A stretch of DNA of 64,000 bases from Mesostigma viride (taxonomy: Eukaryota > Streptophyta > Mesostigmatophyceae > Mesostigmatales > Mesostigmataceae). The DNA lies in NCBI GenBank assembly GCA_009746045.1, contig RPFO01000819.1, forward strand, positions 372,001 through 436,000. The letters are read 5' to 3'. The notes under the pieces are model-generated. The model saw only the letters and a program-made list of their open reading frames with translations, had not been told where the DNA came from and made no database searches. Numbering within the stretch: the first letter of the stretch is position 1; the number at the start of each line of letters is the position of its first letter. Below, piece by piece: positions 60,150 to 64,000 of this stretch. A program made the position numbers and the translations under genes.

Positions 60150-60560
60150 GCTCCCGTCCCGGTCGCAACACAGTACATGCATGCGCTTTTTGCTACTCGA
60201 CGCCTCGTCTGGTGTAGGAAATGCGACGCCCCAGGCCTGGTGATCGTCTCCTTTGCACCTTGCGCTGGTGGACTTTATCAAGGCCTTGGACTCGGAGTTC
60301 TGGTCTGCGTTGTGGCACATTCTGGCTCTGTTCCGGATTCCTGCGCCCCTCATGGCGGTCATACACAAACTGTATGGGGTCCAACACCTCGGTGCGCACT
60401 TCGTACAGCTAGGTGCGTCCACGCCCCCATGCCCTTTCCAAAAGGAAGTGTGGCATGCGCAAGCCCTTGCAAGGCTGCGTGCTCTCGCCATACTTGTTCA
60501 TCCTTTGTACGTGGTGAACTACGTGATGACCCTTGGAAGCGCGCAAGAGTTTTGCTCGCG
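60150..60560 (+). mobile_element. LINE reverse-transcriptase fragment
   Basis: A frame reads LALVDFIKALDSEFWSALWH and continues with a Leu-rich helix ending I-H-K-L-Y-G (about 60259-60390). These match the conserved F.DF.KAFD..W...LW block of LINE reverse transcriptases. A second frame then gives Q-G-C-V-L-S-P-Y-L-F-I-L (about 60468-60505), the next conserved block. Stops and a frameshift separate them, and no YADD box was found. It is a truncated relic, related to but not the same as the copy at 10968. Confidence 0.78.
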
Positions 60561-61774
60561 TGAAGCGTCGCACAACGGTCCGAGCCCCGCAAAAAACGAC
60601 CATCTTATTCCGTCACCAAATTGGCGCGAGATCCCGAAAATCTGGTGTGCGGGATGGTGTCGACAAGGCCAAAAGTCACGCAGCACCCATGGCGGCCGTG
60701 AAAATCCTAGTGGCGGTTTTGAGAACACATTAAGGAAAGTGAATGCACTTTAAGCCTTCATGACTCATCTACTGAACGTAGATATTTTTTTATCCTAAAG
60801 AAATCGGCCCATTTTTTCAGGAAAACAGAAAAAGGGCGGGCATTTTCGCGATCGAGGTCGGGTCAGGGCCGCTGCATTTTGCAGTGGACCCCAAAAAAGT
60901 CACACCGGAAACTTATCGAAAACGGCGACAGTGCAGCACGAGGTAAGCCGCTCGCACGATTCTATGACTAATTCAAAAATTTCTGACCGAAAAACTTTTT
61001 GTTAAAACGACTGCCATTGTAAATGCTGCGATACCGCAAATTACCAGGTTGGCCAATACGTCGGTACGTCAAATACGTCGGCCTCAAAATACGAGTATTA
61101 TACGCGGAGCATGGCAGAATACGTCACCAGAATACGTGGCAGTGTGCAGCATGGTTATGAATGGGCCTTTAGGGTTTAGGCCTTAGGGGGAATAGTTATG
61201 CATGGAGATCAGTACATTATGGTGGAAAGCATAATTTAATCTGCACCATTCCTTGCACTTATTCCCCACCAGCCTGCCATAAATTTTTAATGCAATATGT
61301 GCATATTCCTTGCACTTATTCCCTACCAACCTGCCACCATAATTTACCCATTACTGCATGTGCACATTCCTTGCAAGGATTTACTGTGCATGCCAAGTCC
61401 GGGAGCAGTGATCAGCCCTTTGTACTGACTAAGGCCGGCAATCATCGCCTTGAAAGAGCGGCTCTGAGCCGCGTGAAAGGAAATAGCATTCTCAACAAAG
61501 AAATTCACCAACAGGAGATGGCATTCCTCCTCGTCATATGGGGCTCACAAACCTCGTGATTGTCTGCTGGCGAGGATCTCCTGCACCTGCCGACCCCGAA
61601 GCAAGGCCGTGGCCGCTCTCCGCCATTGTCCTGAAGCTAATGTGCTGCTGCTTCCTCGCCTTCAGCCCGGCCTTCTTGCTCCACAACTCCTGGAATTCTA
61701 ACCTCCGTTTCTGCCCAATCTTTGCGTCAGGGCAAGCATCTATGCCCTGCCCTGCGATGCCCGCAAAATGTGCG
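60561..61774. other. Intergenic; a short diverged repeat
   Basis: Two diverged copies of CCTTGCACTTATTCCC with CACC/TACC-A-CCTGCCA lie near 61250 and 61306. Nothing else was recognised. Confidence 0.45.
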
Positions 61775-62571
61775 TGTCGCGTCCGTGATCTATCACGTCC
61801 GCAATTCAGATTTTAGCGTAATTCTGACGTCCGCAGCCTTGTGCGGGTTGCTATACCGCGGCCCGGTACTGACGCCGCGGATCTCAATTGTACTCACGCG
61901 CCAAGTCCGCTGAATTTGCTGACGGAACTTTTGGGCGGACCTGAATTTCACTGACATTCGTCACAAGGGCAGTTTGCCGAATGCTGGTACGCAGCAAGCC
62001 GGCGAGGCACTGAGCAGATGTGCAATTTCAGGATTTCAACGTGGGACACCAGACACAAATGCAAGGAAGCCCCAGGCGGTGCCTGGCATAGCCGATAGAT
62101 TTGCCCTTGTATATTTGTGTTCGCTTGACAGATAAAGCTTGAAGTTTAGCTTGTCGGAAATTAGACAATGTTATGATTGGCTGATGTCTAAAGTGGCGTA
62201 GTGGCGCCAGCCGCCAGGCTTGAGCTTTGAGCAGTATAGAAGGATGAGCAACGAACCATGGTGGTCGTTGTTCGTCCGTTTCTCTCCCTCACAACTGGTT
62301 TGTTGTCTTCATGGGGTGAAATAGTTCGAGCAGCCCGGAGCAGCCCCCGTGAGTGGTTGCATGCAGTCAGTTGCCATGAGGATGGACTGACGGATATGAC
62401 AATGTATTGGTTTTGTTAAGAATGTGTGTAAGACTGAGAACGAGACAAGGGACAGGGCCTTCGGGCACCCTGGTCGTCGTTGGCAAGAATGCCAGTAGGA
62501 ACTAGGTCGGGAACACACGCGCACTGCCGCCACAAGGGGCCTGCAGTGGCGTCAACCAAGGGACCTCACAG
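61775..62571 (+). repeat. Direct repeat of about 800 bp, copy 1
   Basis: From TGTCGCGTCCGTGATC onward the sequence matches 63201-64000 almost perfectly. The offset is 1426 bp, then 1429 bp after a 3-bp insertion in copy 2 (TTGTTG versus TTG near 63266). One visible substitution is GCCGAATG versus GCCAAATG. Because copy 2 is cut by the window end, the right boundary of copy 1 is unknown. Confidence 0.95.
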
Positions 62572-63200
62572 CTGCTCTTATAACTACAACATTACAACTC
62601 GACACTCTTTGTAATTCGTCATGTATCTCATTGGAATTGAAATGTCTTTTGGTTGCTTTAATGATAAAGCATGGTCTCAAGAATCGGCTGGTTGGGCCGG
62701 ATTGCCTGTCATGAAGGTGGCGGTGCCATAAAGGACCGCACCTTTCATTCTCATTTTAAACGGACGAACAACCCATGATGGGTTCAGTCCGGCCAGCCTG
62801 GATGTTCCTCCTGCTTCACCCAGGGAAGCACAAGGAAGAGGTTATTGCTTAGCCTTCAAAAGCATCTGAAGAGGTTAGGCTTTTCCCGGTAAAAAGCCAT
62901 TGAAGGGGTTATTGCTAAGCCTTTAAAAGCATGCATGTTAAGGTTGTTGCTGATCCTGGAAAAGCATCTTGGAGCAGCTGGATTTTTTTTTCCTTTTTGC
63001 TGCTGCCTGGAATGACGCCCTCTTTGGGCTTCCTTCTTTAGTGTGAGATGCCTTTCTTTCACTTTTTGCTCTCACGTTGTTGTGAGCTAAATAGTGGGGG
63101 GGAGGTGGCATATCTCACACATGATTACTGCTGATAGTGGATGCATTCCAAGTAGCGGTAATGACCAGTCCAGGATGATATGGCACGCAAACGCGACAGC
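62572..63200. other. Sequence between the two direct repeats
   Basis: About 630 bp without a coding frame of note. It includes a degenerate tandem repeat (about 62848-62985) built on AAAAGCAT and GGTTATTGCT-AGCCTT. A purine-rich tract, GTGGGGGGGAGGTGG, lies at about 63093-63107, roughly 95 bp before copy 2. Confidence 0.6.
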
Positions 63201-64000
63201 TGTCGCGTCCGTGATCTATCACGTCCGCAATTCAGATTTTAGCGTAATTCTGACGTCCGCAGCCTTGTTGTGCGGGTTGCTATACCGCGGCCCGGTACTG
63301 ACGCCGCGGATCTCAATTGTACTCACGCGCCAAGTCCGCTGAATTTGCTGACGGAACTTTTGGGCGGACCTGAATTTCACTGACATTCGTCACAAGGGCA
63401 GTTTGCCAAATGCTGGTACGCAGCAAGCCGGCGAGGCACTGAGCAGATGTGCAATTTCAGGATTTCAACGTGGGACACCAGACACAAATGCAAGGAAGCC
63501 CCAGGCGGTGCCTGGCATAGCCGATAGATTTGCCCTTGTATATTTGTGTTCGCTTGACAGATAAAGCTTGAAGTTTAGCTTGTCGGAAATTAGACAATGT
63601 TATGATTGGCTGATGTCTAAAGTGGCGTAGTGGCGCCAGCCGCCAGGCTTGAGCTTTGAGCAGTATAGAAGGATGAGCAACGAACCATGGTGGTCGTTGT
63701 TCGTCCGTTTCTCTCCCTCACAACTGGTTTGTTGTCTTCATGGGGTGAAATAGTTCGAGCAGCCCGGAGCAGCCCCCGTGAGTGGTTGCATGCAGTCAGT
63801 TGCCATGAGGATGGACTGACGGATATGACAATGTATTGGTTTTGTTAAGAATGTGTGTAAGACTGAGAACGAGACAAGGGACAGGGCCTTCGGGCACCCT
63901 GGTCGTCGTTGGCAAGAATGCCAGTAGGAACTAGGTCGGGAACACACGCGCACTGCCGCCACAAGGGGCCTGCAGTGGCGTCAACCAAGGGACCTCACAG
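63201..64000 (+). repeat. Direct repeat of about 800 bp, copy 2 (cut by window end)
   Basis: Nearly identical to 61775-62571. No sequence similarity is seen upstream of 63201, so the left boundary is sharp and begins with TG. Confidence 0.95.

Noticed and set aside
62309-62533. Conserved 74-codon frame duplicated at 63738-63962
   Set aside because: The identity is that of the whole 800-bp repeat, not of the frame, and no homology is recognised.
1-64000. tRNA, rRNA or other structured RNA genes
   Set aside because: No tRNA-like cloverleaf with A and B boxes or rRNA core sequence was recognised by eye. A covariance-model search would be needed to exclude small RNAs.

Overview
The window is nuclear DNA of a eukaryote, most probably a green alga. 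Its genes are rich in spliceosomal introns with GT..AG ends. It encodes an MCM4 replicative helicase subunit, a HEAT-repeat protein of the plant-type TORTIFOLIA1/SPIRAL2 kind, and a membrane protein with a Pro/Ser hinge of the type common in green algal cell-surface proteins. Simple and tandem repeats are abundant and there are decayed LINE retrotransposons. I do not assign a genus. All exon structures were built by hand from reading frame, GT/AG sites and phase agreement, not from transcripts.

Layout: 1-1150 holds a 48-bp repeat and a long CCCA microsatellite. 1151-2730 (-) is the 5' part of an unrecognised (possibly CiaB-like) gene. It is divergent from a four-exon, 1019-aa coiled-coil protein gene (3698-9086, +). 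9087-16051 is a transposon graveyard: a LINE reverse-transcriptase relic, three more copies of its 3' end (one inverted) and a zinc-knuckle fragment. 16052-22821 (-) is a three-exon gene for an 1870-aa, largely disordered protein. 25679-37372 (-) is an 11-exon TOR1/SPR2-like gene (1073 aa). It is divergent from MCM4 (38122-50170, +, 16 coding exons, 889 aa), and the two share a 749-bp promoter region with two E2F-like motifs. 50986-53330 (-) is a broken leucine-rich-repeat gene. 54729-58631 (+) encodes a probable type I membrane protein with furin-like cysteine repeats. 58632-64000 has a second LINE reverse-transcriptase fragment and a pair of nearly identical direct repeats of about 800 bp.

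How it fits together: MCM4 is an S-phase gene, and E2F-like motifs also lie in the promoter of the coiled-coil gene and of the large disordered protein gene. A shared cell-cycle programme is therefore possible, but this is inference.

The most unusual signal is in the introns. In at least ten introns of the coiled-coil, TOR1-like and MCM4 genes, decayed copies of the adjacent exon-intron junction (exon end plus 5' splice site, or 3' splice site plus exon start) lie inside the intron, often 75-160 bp from the real junction and sometimes in series. The clearest case is a 98-bp unit repeated four times in MCM4. Its last copy supplies the real 3' splice site, and the first three are decoys that lead to stop codons. 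This looks like introns growing by tandem duplication across splice junctions.
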